Under the pieces are notes generated by a model, which did no database searches, was not told the DNA's origin, and was given only the letters and a program-made list of their open reading frames with translations. From positions 3,036,751-3,100,750 of the forward strand of contig NC_080053.1 in the NCBI RefSeq assembly GCF_026212465.1: DNA of 64,000 nucleotides. Direction: 5' to 3'. This DNA comes from Amaranthus tricolor (lineage: Eukaryota; Streptophyta; Magnoliopsida; Caryophyllales; Amaranthaceae). The position numbers were made by a program, and so were the translations under genes. Below are positions 17,701 through 28,200 of this stretch, piece after piece (the first letter of the stretch is position 1; every line of letters starts with the position of its first letter).

Positions 17701-19092
17701 TTTAATGAAAGCGAAAAGTCCTCCATAAGTAGTATTATTAAGAGCTTGTTCTTTATCTGTATCATGTTCAGCTATTTTTCTAAAAATTCTTTGAGCAAAT
17801 AATTTTGGTAGTCCTGATATAAATTTTTCTTTCCAAAAACTTTGATTGCAATCTTGTCTTTGTAAAACATAACTAAAGAAGGTATCTTTATACCATCTAT
17901 AGTCACTTAAAGTTGGGCAACGTAAATTTTGTAAAATCGTTTCTCCAGAAGAAAGAGTTTGAGTAGGGTTACCGACAAAATGAAAGGCAATAACTATGAT
18001 TAAGAAATCACAGCAGTCAGATTTTTGAAATACATTTCCTTGATCATCCATGATGTCAGTAACGTGATTCAAAATTTCTAATCTGTCTTGTAAAGTGAGA
18101 AGATTATCCCACCAGTTTTTTAATTGCCCAGTAAAACCTGATATAATAAAACCAAAAATTATTTGTTCATCCAAAGGTTTTGCCTTGTAAGCTACAATAG
18201 CCATTCCCATATTTTGAAGAGTATTAAGAATTTCATAATCAGATTTTCCATCTATGTTCCATTCATGGATCATATCTGGGGAAAAGGATTTGGAGGTAAA
18301 TGTAGACCTTTCTTCATATTGAAGATCAACAGGAGTAGGCCTAGGATAATAGTTTTTTGTAGGGATATTCTTCCAAGATGATCGTATTTTATTAATTTGA
18401 TGAGGATCATTATCAGATTCTTGAAATTGCTTTGCAACTTTTGAAATGATTAAAGACTCAGAATTTTCTTCATCAGAAGATATCTCTGAACTTTGATATT
18501 TACTCAAAACCTTAATATGACTTGGACTATCTGCTAATTTTTGTAAAGATTTTTGAATTTTATCTAACACTGCAGAATTAGAGTTAGAAGAAGTAAAACC
18601 ATTTTTTGGAAACATTTGAGTCATAGGTATAGTTAATCCTGGTGGTTTGAAATGCGGTGCAGAAACCTTATTAGATCCTAATGATGCAATCGTATTAGGG
18701 GCTATGGATCTAGAGGTTTCTTTTTGTAAATTATCAACCTTATTTGAAAGTTGATCTACTTGTGTAGCAACGGTATGAAGGATTTGATTTGTAAAATTAT
18801 TTTGATGATAAATTTTAATGATGTCTTCTACATTTGGAGTTTTATCTGTTTGATCTACTCTTCCTTCTTTAAAAGGACTAGCCTTTATTTCACGGTCATA
18901 ATAGGGAAAAGTAATATTTTGTAATGGTGGATGAACTGAACTAATTGTTTGTCCATCCTTCAAAACCCAATTTTTTTGAAGTTTGGTTTGTACAAATATG
19001 TGATTTTGAGAATATGGATTAGCAATACCTTGTTTTTCACAAAACAATAAAAACCATGTAAAAAACGGGATATTAATTTGAATAGTATTCAT
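14731..19092 (-). CDS. ORF1 polyprotein, unit 3 (identical copy)
   Basis: This 1453-aa polyprotein is identical to units 1 and 2, with all protease, RT and RNase H catalytic residues kept. The open extension runs to 19290. This is the last complete polyprotein before the gap. Confidence 0.95.
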   Translation of the reverse strand: MNTIQINIPFFTWFLLFCEKQGIANPYSQNHIFVQTKLQKNWVLKDGQTISSVHPPLQNITFPYYDREIKASPFKEGRVDQTDKTPNVEDIIKIYHQNNFTNQILHTVATQVDQLSNKVDNLQKETSRSIAPNTIASLGSNKVSAPHFKPPGLTIPMTQMFPKNGFTSSNSNSAVLDKIQKSLQKLADSPSHIKVLSKYQSSEISSDEENSESLIISKVAKQFQESDNDPHQINKIRSSWKNIPTKNYYPRPTPVDLQYEERSTFTSKSFSPDMIHEWNIDGKSDYEILNTLQNMGMAIVAYKAKPLDEQIIFGFIISGFTGQLKNWWDNLLTLQDRLEILNHVTDIMDDQGNVFQKSDCCDFLIIVIAFHFVGNPTQTLSSGETILQNLRCPTLSDYRWYKDTFFSYVLQRQDCNQSFWKEKFISGLPKLFAQRIFRKIAEHDTDKEQALNNTTYGGLFAFIKKEGLSLCEELKLQAKYTSEKKQSRKEIGCFCEAFGMEAIRAPSTKKKIKKQFSKFSKDKNKNSYPSYYRKKRGKKNFGNFRKSNKAFKIFCYSCGKPGHKANACTTKKKIQELFINDSELGDKISKILLQTPESTSSSSSEKEDDEILQINDQTSDSESSISSSPIKCINVLTDKEKNVEFLFDLVDKIQDKEIKRETLLKLKTMVLGETSTSKNKESIPIPQIEPFNISKLLEKYSSKEMTSKLIPIKNQTLSVKDLQLEINKIKEDIISIKNSLKHLEIKDFELETKLSILENPIYKENLSLGKEKVNGDDDDFITVINKINFQKWYAPVTFQIGDFQKTYIALIDSGADQNCLREGLVPTKFYEKTKTRLYSANSSPMDIKYKISKGKIINENYSFTNTFIIINDIKEEIILGTPFLTQIYPFWVDDKGVHTKILGKQLSFPFLSPMLQKDINLLQNSSVIQSINLIKQKEFQISSLKEEISFQRIEEQLQQSKLQQKIFNLENILKSKVCADIPNAFWDRKRHIVTLPYEKDFSEKNIPTKARPIQMNSEHLEFCKKEIQTLLDKKLITPSKSPWSCAAFYVMNAAEKERGVPRLVINYKPLNKVLQWIRYPIPNKRDLINRLYKAKIFSKFDMKSGFWQIQIAKEDRYKTAFTVPFGHYEWNVMPFGLKNAPSEFQHIMNDIFNQFSSFIIVYIDDVLIFSHDIDQHFKHLHIFLNTVEKNGLVVSATKMKLFQTKIRFLGHDIYKGTIKPITRSLEFAEKFPNEIKDKTQLQRFLGCLNYISDFFPKLRQICMPLFQRLQKNPPPWSEIHTKTIIELKQKIKSLPCLGIPDPSAFMIVETDASEIGYGGILKQRIDTKEQLVRFHSGLWLGPQKNYSTIKKEILSIVLCVSKFQDDLYNKKFLIRIDCKSAKEVLEKDVKNIVSKQIFARWQAILSVFDFQIEHIRGESNSLPDFLTREFLQGHHNAKEEESARKTQRVPEFR

Positions 19093-19605
19093 ATCTTTAT
19101 ACCATACATCTCTTATTGAGTCTTTAAAGGAGCGAGAAAAAGATGTAAACCAATCTCGATGTTCAGCATTGTGAGAGGAATTAAATTCATCTCTTAGATA
19201 GTTTTTATCTATTTCAAAATCTTTAGTAATTGTATTGATAGAGTCAAAATTTTGAACAAAGAAAAATATGCAAAAAAATTTTGCATAGAGTCAAAATTAT
19301 TAACTTTCTTCAGTCAAAATTATTTACTTATCTTCCAAATAAATCTAAATTTTTCTTTTCCTCAAAAAACAACTTCAGTCATTTTGAACAAAGAAAGTTG
19401 TTCAGCTAGGCCTATCTTCCAAGATAAGACTTAAACAAAAAAGTTAGATTTATATAATTGATAATAATACCAATAGGGAGTACAGGATCGATAGAGAAAA
19501 TAATTTAATAATTTTGTGGATATAAATCTTATTATATAATTGATAATAATAAGATAAGTAAAGAAAGTTAGATTTATTTGAGATAAGACTTAAACAAAAA
19601 AAAAA
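19093..19605 (-). other. Leader, unit 3
   Basis: This is an exact copy of 6023-6535, with the open ORF1 extension (19093-19290) and the 10-bp hairpin at 19526-19555. Confidence 0.6.
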
Positions 19606-20016
19606 AAATTACAGGATGCTCTCATCTTAGAGCTAGACACTTTATTTATACACAAAGGAAGAGATAAGGTGCAATCTGCTCTTCCAATAAGAAATTAAAG
19701 AGAAATAGTACAAACATAATTATTAAAGTTACACTATAATACTGTAGAAGATGCTTTGAATTACTATTGAAGATGCTTTACTGTTGAAGATGCTTTGAAT
19801 CACTGTTGGAGATGCTTTACTGTTGAAGATGCTTTGAATTACTGTTGGAGATGCTTTTGATTTCGTCATTGCTTACGTTTGTGCTTCCGGATGAATTAAT
19901 TTGAGTTGTTGAACATTTGAATGATACTTTTGATTTCGTCATTGCTTACGTTTGTGCTTCCGGATGAATTAATTTGAGTTGTTGAACATTTGAATTGAAC
20001 TTTTGTGAACTCAATA
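19606..20016 (-). promoter_or_regulatory. Viral intergenic promoter, unit 4
   Basis: This is an exact copy of 1-411, with the TATA box at 19643-19650 and as-1-like elements at 19864-19878 and 19937-19951. It drives the polyprotein gene starting at 19092. Confidence 0.75.
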
Positions 20017-21321
20017 TTAAAAGTCGTATGGATCTTGAGCAAATGGGCCACCAAATGTTGGATCATAAGACTCATTTGAAAACTCCGATAAAATCTCATC
20101 AGAGGATTCTTCTGATAATATTTTCTTTGCATATTGTGGATCTTCAAGAATCTTTTTGAGAATAGCTTTCTGGACTTTAGATAATGATTCTGAATTTGGA
20201 CTTTCTACTTTGGGATTTTTATTGTGTTGAGGAGAGTTTGAATTTGATGTTGCTTTTGAGGGTGAAGGTTTGTTGGTGGTTGATGGAGATTGGTATTCCA
20301 TTTTTATACCGGTTTGAAAAAAGGAGATAACATTTTTTGTTGAACAAATTTCTAAGGTAAATTTGTCCCACCATTTAATTTTGAATTCTCTTATTAATGA
20401 ATATGGATATGGACGTGGAAGGTGTTGTTTGAGACAGTAACTCCAACATAGAATCCATGGAATTTTAAATTCTGCATGAAACATGACTGGAGTTTCATAA
20501 GCTTGATAATTTGAATTGGCAACAAAAGTTGTGAAACCCTCATTGCATTCTTTTGGATAAATTTGAGGAGTTGGTCCAAATAAATACCACCAATGATAAA
20601 ACCACATAGGATATTTCTTTGGACAATATTTGTCAAATATAAAAAACCATGAATGATCAAATGGTCTGAATAAAAATGCTCTATACCAGGCCATTTTGTA
20701 ATCATAGTATGAGTAATTTTGAGGGAAAAATCTTTTTGAAAAAATTCGTTCTGCATAAGGGTCTCCCCATTCTACAGACGAAATAATTTTCTTAAAAATA
20801 CATTTTGAATAAATTATTTTTTCTGAAGAATCCTTGATATGTTGGATTTCAACAGAGTTTGAATCTACTAAAATAAATTCATAAAACCTTTGAGTTTTAA
20901 AACGATTTTCTGGTATCCATTCGCAACCTTTTGGAAAAGTTTTTTGATTGATGGAATTAATAATTTGTGGGCTTTGAGGAATTGTAAAATTAGTGAGATA
21001 TACATTTTCTATTTCGGTTTTTGTAATGTATGCAGATTTGGTAAAGCTTTGTGTTGGTATTTTTGTAGTTGGTTCTTTTTGTTTTGAATTTGAAATAATA
21101 TTTTGTGTAGTAGGCTCTTGAACAATTTGTGAATATGGAAGTGGGGGAAAATCATTTAGTTGAGTAAATTTGTTTGAAATGGATAGGGTAGTTTGAAGAT
21201 TTTTGGAGGATGAAAATTTATTTTGTTCTGTTTTGTTTGGTTTTGGATCTGGTTCCATTTCGTAATCATCTGAACTCTGGAACCCTTTGAGTTTTTCTTG
21301 CTGATTCTTCTTCCTTGGCAT
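20017..21321 (-). CDS. ORF2, unit 4 (complete)
   Basis: This 434-aa protein is identical to the other three ORF2 copies. It is the last complete viral gene before the gap at 22114. Its own promoter and the 5' part of its polyprotein partner lie in unsequenced DNA. Confidence 0.85.
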   Translation of the reverse strand: MPRKKNQQEKLKGFQSSDDYEMEPDPKPNKTEQNKFSSSKNLQTTLSISNKFTQLNDFPPLPYSQIVQEPTTQNIISNSKQKEPTTKIPTQSFTKSAYITKTEIENVYLTNFTIPQSPQIINSINQKTFPKGCEWIPENRFKTQRFYEFILVDSNSVEIQHIKDSSEKIIYSKCIFKKIISSVEWGDPYAERIFSKRFFPQNYSYYDYKMAWYRAFLFRPFDHSWFFIFDKYCPKKYPMWFYHWWYLFGPTPQIYPKECNEGFTTFVANSNYQAYETPVMFHAEFKIPWILCWSYCLKQHLPRPYPYSLIREFKIKWWDKFTLEICSTKNVISFFQTGIKMEYQSPSTTNKPSPSKATSNSNSPQHNKNPKVESPNSESLSKVQKAILKKILEDPQYAKKILSEESSDEILSEFSNESYDPTFGGPFAQDPYDF

Positions 21322-22113
21322 TATGATGTCCCTGTAGAAATTCTCTAGTTAAGAAATCAGGGAGAGAGTTACTTTCGCCTCTTATATGCTCTATTTGAAA
21401 ATCAAATACTGATAAAATTGCTTGCCATCTTGCAAAAATTTGTTTAGAAACAATGTTTTTGACATCCTTTTCTAGAACCTCTTTTGCAGATTTGCAGTCG
21501 ATCCTTATCAAAAATTTTTTGTTGTAAAGATCATCTTGAAATTTTGAAACGCATAGTACTATAGATAAAATTTCCTTTTTAATGGTAGAATAATTTTTTT
21601 GAGGTCCGAGCCAGAGACCTGAATGAAATCTAACTAATTGTTCTTTTGTATCTATTCTTTGTTTTAATATGCCACCATATCCTATTTCTGATGCATCTGT
21701 TTCTACTATCATGAATGCAGATGGATCTGGAATGCCTAGACATGGAAGTGATTTGATTTTTTGTTTTAATTCAATAATAGTCTTAGTATGAATTTCTGAC
21801 CAGGGAGGCGGATTTTTTTGAAGTCTTTGAAAGAGGGGCATGCAAATTTGTCTGAGCTTTGGGAAAAAATCTGATATATAATTTAGACATCCCAAAAATC
21901 TTTGTAACTGGGTTTTGTCTTTAATTTCGTTAGGGAATTTTTCTGCAAATTCTAAAGACCTTGTAATTGGCTTGATTGTTCCTTTATAAATGTCATGTCC
22001 CAAAAATCTAATTTTTGTTTGAAATAATTTCATTTTAGTGGCAGAAACTACTAAACCATTTTTTTCAACAGTGTTTAGAAATATATGTAAATGTTTGAAA
22101 TGTTGATCAATAT
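21266..22113 (-). CDS. ORF1 polyprotein, unit 4, 3' part only (cut by assembly gap)
   Basis: The polyprotein frame is open from the gap edge to the stop at 21266. It covers the region after the RT catalytic motif (about residue 1172 of the full protein) through the whole RNase H domain. The YIDD motif falls just inside the missing sequence. The first Met in the visible part (22033) is internal and not a start. The truncation is an assembly limit, not evidence of a broken gene. Confidence 0.9.
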
Positions 22114-22213
22114 NNNNNNNNNNNNNNNNNNNNNNNNNNNNNNNNNNNNNNNNNNNNNNNNNNNNNNNNNNNNNNNNNNNNNNNNNNNNNNNNNNNNNNN
22201 NNNNNNNNNNNNN
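22114..22213. other. Assembly gap, 100 N
   Basis: Exactly 100 undetermined bases separate the viral array from the satellite. A round 100 is the common placeholder for a gap of unknown length, so the true distance and even the linkage of the two sides are not established here. Confidence 0.97.
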
Positions 22214-25200
22214 GGGTTTTTTAAGCTTTTTTAGTACTTTCTCGCATAAAGTATATCAAACTTTGTTTGTTTTGCACGAAACTTGGAACACAACACTATT
22301 TGGTATATATTATTGAATTGATGTGGTTAGAATTTAAAATCATAGTTATATGCTTGAAATTACGTGGTAACTTGCGATTTTATGGGGTTTTAACCTTTTT
22401 TGGCACTTTCGCGCATAAAGAAGCTCAAACTTGGTTTGTTTTGCACGAAACATGGCACACAATACTATTTGGTATATATTAATGTGTTGAAGTGGTTAGA
22501 ATCTAAAATAATAGTCATATACTAGAAATAACATTTTAAGTTACGATTTTATGGGTTTTTAAGCTTTTTTGGAACTTTGTTTGCTTTCCACGACACTTGG
22601 CACACAACATTATTTCCTATATATTATTGTGTTGAAGTGGTTAGAATTGAAAATAATAGTCACATGCTAGAAATTACGTGTTAAATTGCGATTTTATGGG
22701 TTTTTAAACGTTTTTGGCATTTTAGCGCATATATTAGGTCAAACTTGGTTTTCCATGAAACTTGGCACACAACACTATTTGGTATATATTCTTGTGTTGA
22801 AGTGGTTAGAATTGAAACTCATAGTCATATGCTTGAAATTACGTGCAAGTTGCGATATTGAGGGTGTTTAAGCTTTTTTGCCACTTTTCACGCACAAAGT
22901 AGCTTAAATTTGATTTTTTTTTGCACGATACTTGGTGCATGATACTATTTGGTATATATTATTGTGTTGAAGTGGTTAGAATTGAAATAATAGTCATATG
23001 CTAGAAATTACGTATTAAGTTGCTATTTTATGGCTTATTAATGTTTTTTTGCACTTTCGCGCATAAACTTGGTTTTGCATGAAACTTGGCACACAACACT
23101 ATTTGGTATATATTATTGTGTTGAAGTGGTTAGAATTGAAAATAATAGTCATATGGTGGAAGTTATGTGTTAATTTGCGATTTTATTGGTTTTTAAGCCT
23201 TTTTTGGCATTTTCGTGCATAAAGTAGCTCAAACTTGATTTGTTTAGCACGAAACCTGGCACACAACATGATTTCGTATATATTATTGTGTTGAAGTGTT
23301 TGGAATTGAAAATAATTGTCATATGCTAGAAATTATGTGCTAATTTCGATTTTGTGGGTTTTAAAGCTCTTTTGGCACTTTCGCGCATAAAGTAGCTCAT
23401 ACTTTGTTTTTTTGCGCACGAATATTGGCACACAACACTATTTTGTATATATTATTGTGTTGAAGTGGCTAGATTTTAAAATAATAGTCATATGCTAGAA
23501 ATTAAGTGTGAAGTTGAGATTTTGTGGGTTTTTAAACTTTATTGACACTTTCGCGTATAAAAAAGCTCTAACATGGTTAGTTTAGCATGAAACTTGGCGC
23601 ACAACTATTTTGTAAATATTATTGTCTTGAAGTGGTTAGAAATAAAAATAATAGTCATATGCTAGAAAAATACGTGTTAAGTTGCGATTTTTATGGTTTT
23701 TAAAGCTTTTTTGGCACTTTCGCGCATAAAGTAGCTCAAACTTCTTTTGTTTTGCACGAAACTTGGCACATATCAATATTTGGTATATATTATTGTGTTG
23801 AAGTGATTAGATTTGAAAATTATAGTCATATGATAGAAATTACGTGTTAACTTACTATTTTGTGGGTTTTAAAACTTTTTTGACACTTTCGCGCATAAAA
23901 AAGCTCAAACCTGGTTTGTTTAGCACGAAACTTGGCACACAAGACTATTTTGTAAATATTGTTAAAGTGGTTTGAAATGAAAATAATTGTCATATGCTAG
24001 AAATTACGTGTTAAGTTGCGATTTTATGGGTTTGTAATCTTTTGTGGCACTTTCGCGCATAAAGTAACTCAAACATGGTTAGTATTGCACGAAATTTAGC
24101 ACACAATACTATTTCGTACATATTATTGTGTTGAAGTGGTTATAATTGAAAATCATAGTCATATGCTTGAAATTATGTGCTAAGTTGCGATTTTATTGGT
24201 TTTTAAGCTTTTTTGGAATTTTCGCGCATAACGTAGCTCAAACTTGGTTTGTTTTTCAGGAAACTTGGAACACAACACTATTTTGTATATATTATTGTGT
24301 TGAAGTGGTTAGAATTGAAAATCAAAGTCATATGCTTGTAATTACGTACTGAGTTGTGATTTTATGTGTTTTTAAGCTTTTTTGCACTTTCGCGCATAAA
24401 GCGGATCAAACTTAGTTTGTTTTGCATGAAACTTGGCAGATAATACTATTTTGTATATATTCTTGTGTTGAACTGGTTAAAATTGAAAATAATAGTCATA
24501 TACTAGAAATTACGTTTTAAGTTACGATTTAATGGGTTTTTAAGCTTTTTTTAGTACTTTCTCGCATAAAGTATATCAAACTTTGTTTGTTTTGCACGAA
24601 ACTTGGAACACAACACTATTTGGTATATATTATTGAATTGATGTGGTTAGAATTTAAAATCATAGTTATATGCTTGAAATTACGTGGTAACTTGCGATTT
24701 TATGGGGTTTTAACCTTTTTTTGGCACTTTCGCGCATAAAGAAGCTCAAACTTGGTTTGTTTTGCACGAAACATGGCACACAATACTATTTGGTATATAT
24801 TAATGTGTTGAAGTGGTTAGAATCTAAAATAATAGTCATATACTAGAAATAACATTTTAAGTTACGATTTTATGGGTTTTTAAGCTTTTTTGGAACTTTG
24901 TTTGCTTTCCACGACACTTGGCACACAACATTATTTCCTATATATTATTGTGTTGAAGTGGTTAGAATTGAAAATAATAGTCACATGCTAGAAATTACGT
25001 GTTAAATTGCGATTTTATGGGTTTTTAAACGTTTTTGGCATTTTAGCGCATATATTAGGTCAAACTTGGTTTTCCATGAAACTTGGCACACAACACTATT
25101 TGGTATATATTCTTGTGTTGAAGTGGTTAGAATTGAAACTCATAGTCATATGCTTGAAATTACGTGCTAAGTTGCGATATTGAGGGTGTTTAAGCTTTTT

Positions 25201-28200
25201 TGCCACTTTTCACGCACAAAGTAGCTTAAATTTGATTTTTTTTGCACGATACTTGGTGCATGATACTATTTGGTATATATTATTGTGTTGAAGTGGTTAG
25301 AATTGAAATAATAGTCATATGCTAGAAATTACGTATTAAGTTGCTATTTTATGGCTTATTAATGTTTTTTTGCACTTTCGCGCATAAACTTGGTTTTGCA
25401 TGAAACTTGGCACACAACACTATTTGGTATATATTATTGTGTTGAAGTGGTTAGAATTGAAAATAATAGTCATATGGTGGAAGTTATGTGTTAATTTGCG
25501 ATTTTATTGGTTTTTAAGCCTTTTTTGGCATTTTCGTGCATAAAGTAGCTCAAACTTGATTTGTTTAGCACGAAACCTGGCACACAACATGATTTCGTAT
25601 ATATTATTGTGTTGAAGTGTTTGGAATTGAAAATAATTGTCATATGCTAGATATTATGTGCTAATTTCGATTTTGTGGGTTTTAAAGCTCTTTTGGCACT
25701 TTCGCGCATAAAGTAGCTCATACTTTGTTTTTTTGCGCACGAATATTGGCACACAACACTATTTTGTATATATTATTGTGTTGAAGTGGCTAGATTTTAA
25801 AATAATAGTCATATGCTAGAAATTAAGTGTGAAGTTGAGATTTTGTGGGTTTTTAAACTTTATTGACACTTTCGCGTATAAAAAAGCTCTAACATGGTTA
25901 GTTTAGCATGAAACTTGGCGCACAACTATTTTGTAAATATTATTGTCTTGAAGTGGTTAGAAATAAAAATAATAGTCATATGCTAGAAAAATATGTGTTA
26001 AGTTGCGATTTTATGGTTTTTAAAGCTTTTTTGGCACTTTCGCGCATAAAGTAGCTCAAACTTCTTTTGTTTTGCACGAAACTTGGCACATATCAATATT
26101 TGGTATATATTATTGTGTTGAAGTGATTAGATTTGAAAATTATAGTCATATGATAGAAATTACGTGTTAACTTACTATTTTGTGGGTTTTAAAACTTTTT
26201 TGACACTTTCGCGCATAAAAAAGCTCAAACCTGGTTTGTTTAGCACGAAACTTGGCACACAAGACTATTTTGTAAATATTGTTAAAGTGGTTTGAAATGA
26301 AAATAATTGTCATATGCTAGAAATTACGTGTTAAGTTGCGATTTTATGGGTTTGTAATCTTTTGTGGCACTTTCGCGCATAAAGTAACTCAAACATGGTT
26401 AGTATTGCACGAAATTTAGCACACAATACTATTTCGTACATATTATTGTGTTGAAGTGGTTATAATTGAAAATCATAGTCATATGCTTGAAATTATGTGC
26501 TAAGTTGCGATTTTATTGGTTTTTAAGCTTTTTTGGAATTTTCGCGCATAACGTAGCTCAAACTTGGTTTGTTTTTCAGGAAACTTGGAACACAACACTA
26601 TTTTGTATATATTATTGTGTTGAAGTGGTTAGAATTGAAAATCAAAGTCATATGCTTGTAATTACGTACTGAGTTGTGATTTTATGTGTTTTTAAGCTTT
26701 TTTGCACTTTCGCGCATAAAGCGGATCAAACTTAGTTTGTTTTGCATGAAACTTGGCAGATAATACTATTTTGTATATATTCTTGTGTTGAACTGGTTAA
26801 AATTGAAAATAATAGTCATATACTAGAAATTACGTTTTAAGTTACGATTTAATGGGTTTTTAAGCTTTTTTAGTACTTTCTCGCATAAAGTATATCAAAC
26901 CTTGTTTGTTTTGCACGAAACTTGGAACACAACACTATTTGGTATATATTATTGAATTGATGTGGTTAGAATTTAAAATCATAGTTATATGCTTGAAATT
27001 ACGTGGTAACTTGCGATTTTATGGGGTTTTAACCTTTTTTTGGCACTTTCGCGCATAAAGAAGCTCAAACTTGGTTGGTTTTGCACGAAACATGGCACAC
27101 AATACTATTTGGTATATATTAATGTGTTGAAGTGGTTAGAATCTAAAATAATAGTCATATACTAGAAATAACCTTTTAAGTTACGATTTTATGGGTTTTT
27201 TAAGCTTTTTTGGAACTTTGTTTGCTTTCCACGACACTTCGCACACAACATTATTTCCTATATATTATTGTGTTGAAGTGGTTAGAATTGAAAATAATAG
27301 TCACATGCTAGAAATTACGTGTTAAATTGCGATTTTATGGGTTTTTAAACGTTTTTGGCATTTTAGCGCATATATTAGGTCAAACTTGGTTTTCCATGAA
27401 ACTTGGCACACAACACTATTTGGTATATATTCTTGTGTTGAAGTGGTTAGAATTGAAACTCATAGTCATATGCTTGAAATTACGTGCTAAGTTGCGATAT
27501 TGAGGGTGTTTAAGCTTTTTTGCCACTTTCACGCACAAAGTAGCTTAAATTTGATTTTTTTTGCACGATACTTGGTGCATGATACTATTTGGTATATATT
27601 ATTGTGTTGAAGTGGTTAGAATTGAAATAATAGTCATATGCTAGAAATTACGTATTAAGTTGCTATTTTATGGCTTATTAATGTTTTTTTGCACTTTCGC
27701 GCATAAACTTGGTTTTGCATGAAACTTGGCACACAACACTATTTGGTATATATTATTGTGTTGAAGTGGTTAGAATTGAAAATAATAGTCATATGGTGGA
27801 AGTTATGTGTTAATTTGCGATTTTATTGGTTTTTAAGCCTTTTTTGGCATTTTCGTGCATAAAGTAGCTCAAACTTGATTTGTTTAGCACGAAACCTGGC
27901 ACACAACATGATTTCGTATATATTATTGTGTTGAAGTGTTTGGAATTGAAAATAATTGTCATATGCTAGAAATTATGTGCTAATTTCGATTTTGTGGGTT
28001 TTAAAGCTCTTTTGGCACTTTCGCGCATAAAGTAGCTCATACTTTGTTTTTTTGCGCACGAATATTGGCACACAACACTATTTTGTATATATTATTGTGT
28101 TGAAGTGGCTAGATTTTAAAATAATAGTCATATGCTAGAAATTAAGTGTGAAGTTGAGATTTTGTGGGTTTTTAAACTTTATTGACACTTTCGTGTATAA

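Larger units (their letters stand above)
1..22113 (-). mobile_element. Tandem array of an endogenous pararetrovirus (Caulimoviridae), 6535-bp unit, 3.4 copies
   Basis: Units run 1-6535, 6536-13070, 13071-19605 and 19606-22113 (cut by the gap); the unit start is arbitrary because the window opens inside a copy. All ORF coordinates recur at exactly +6535 and the encoded proteins are identical; even the 13-bp A run at the unit junctions (6526-6538, 13061-13073, 19596-19608) has the same length. Each unit carries gag/CP, zinc knuckle, protease, RT and RNase H in one reading frame plus a second ORF, with no integrase and no flanking LTRs, which is the Caulimoviridae layout. Intact frames and zero divergence imply very recent amplification, or a concatemer or assembly artefact. 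No junction with host DNA is visible. The genus is not assigned; the single-polyprotein plan with a second 3' ORF recalls petuviruses and florendoviruses. Confidence 0.93.

Noticed and set aside
1..22113. LTR retrotransposon (Ty3/gypsy) in tandem
   Set aside because: The polyprotein ends right after RNase H with no integrase, no TG...CA-bounded long direct repeat flanks the genes inside a unit, and a TATA/as-1 promoter sits in a single intergenic region. This fits a pararetrovirus better.
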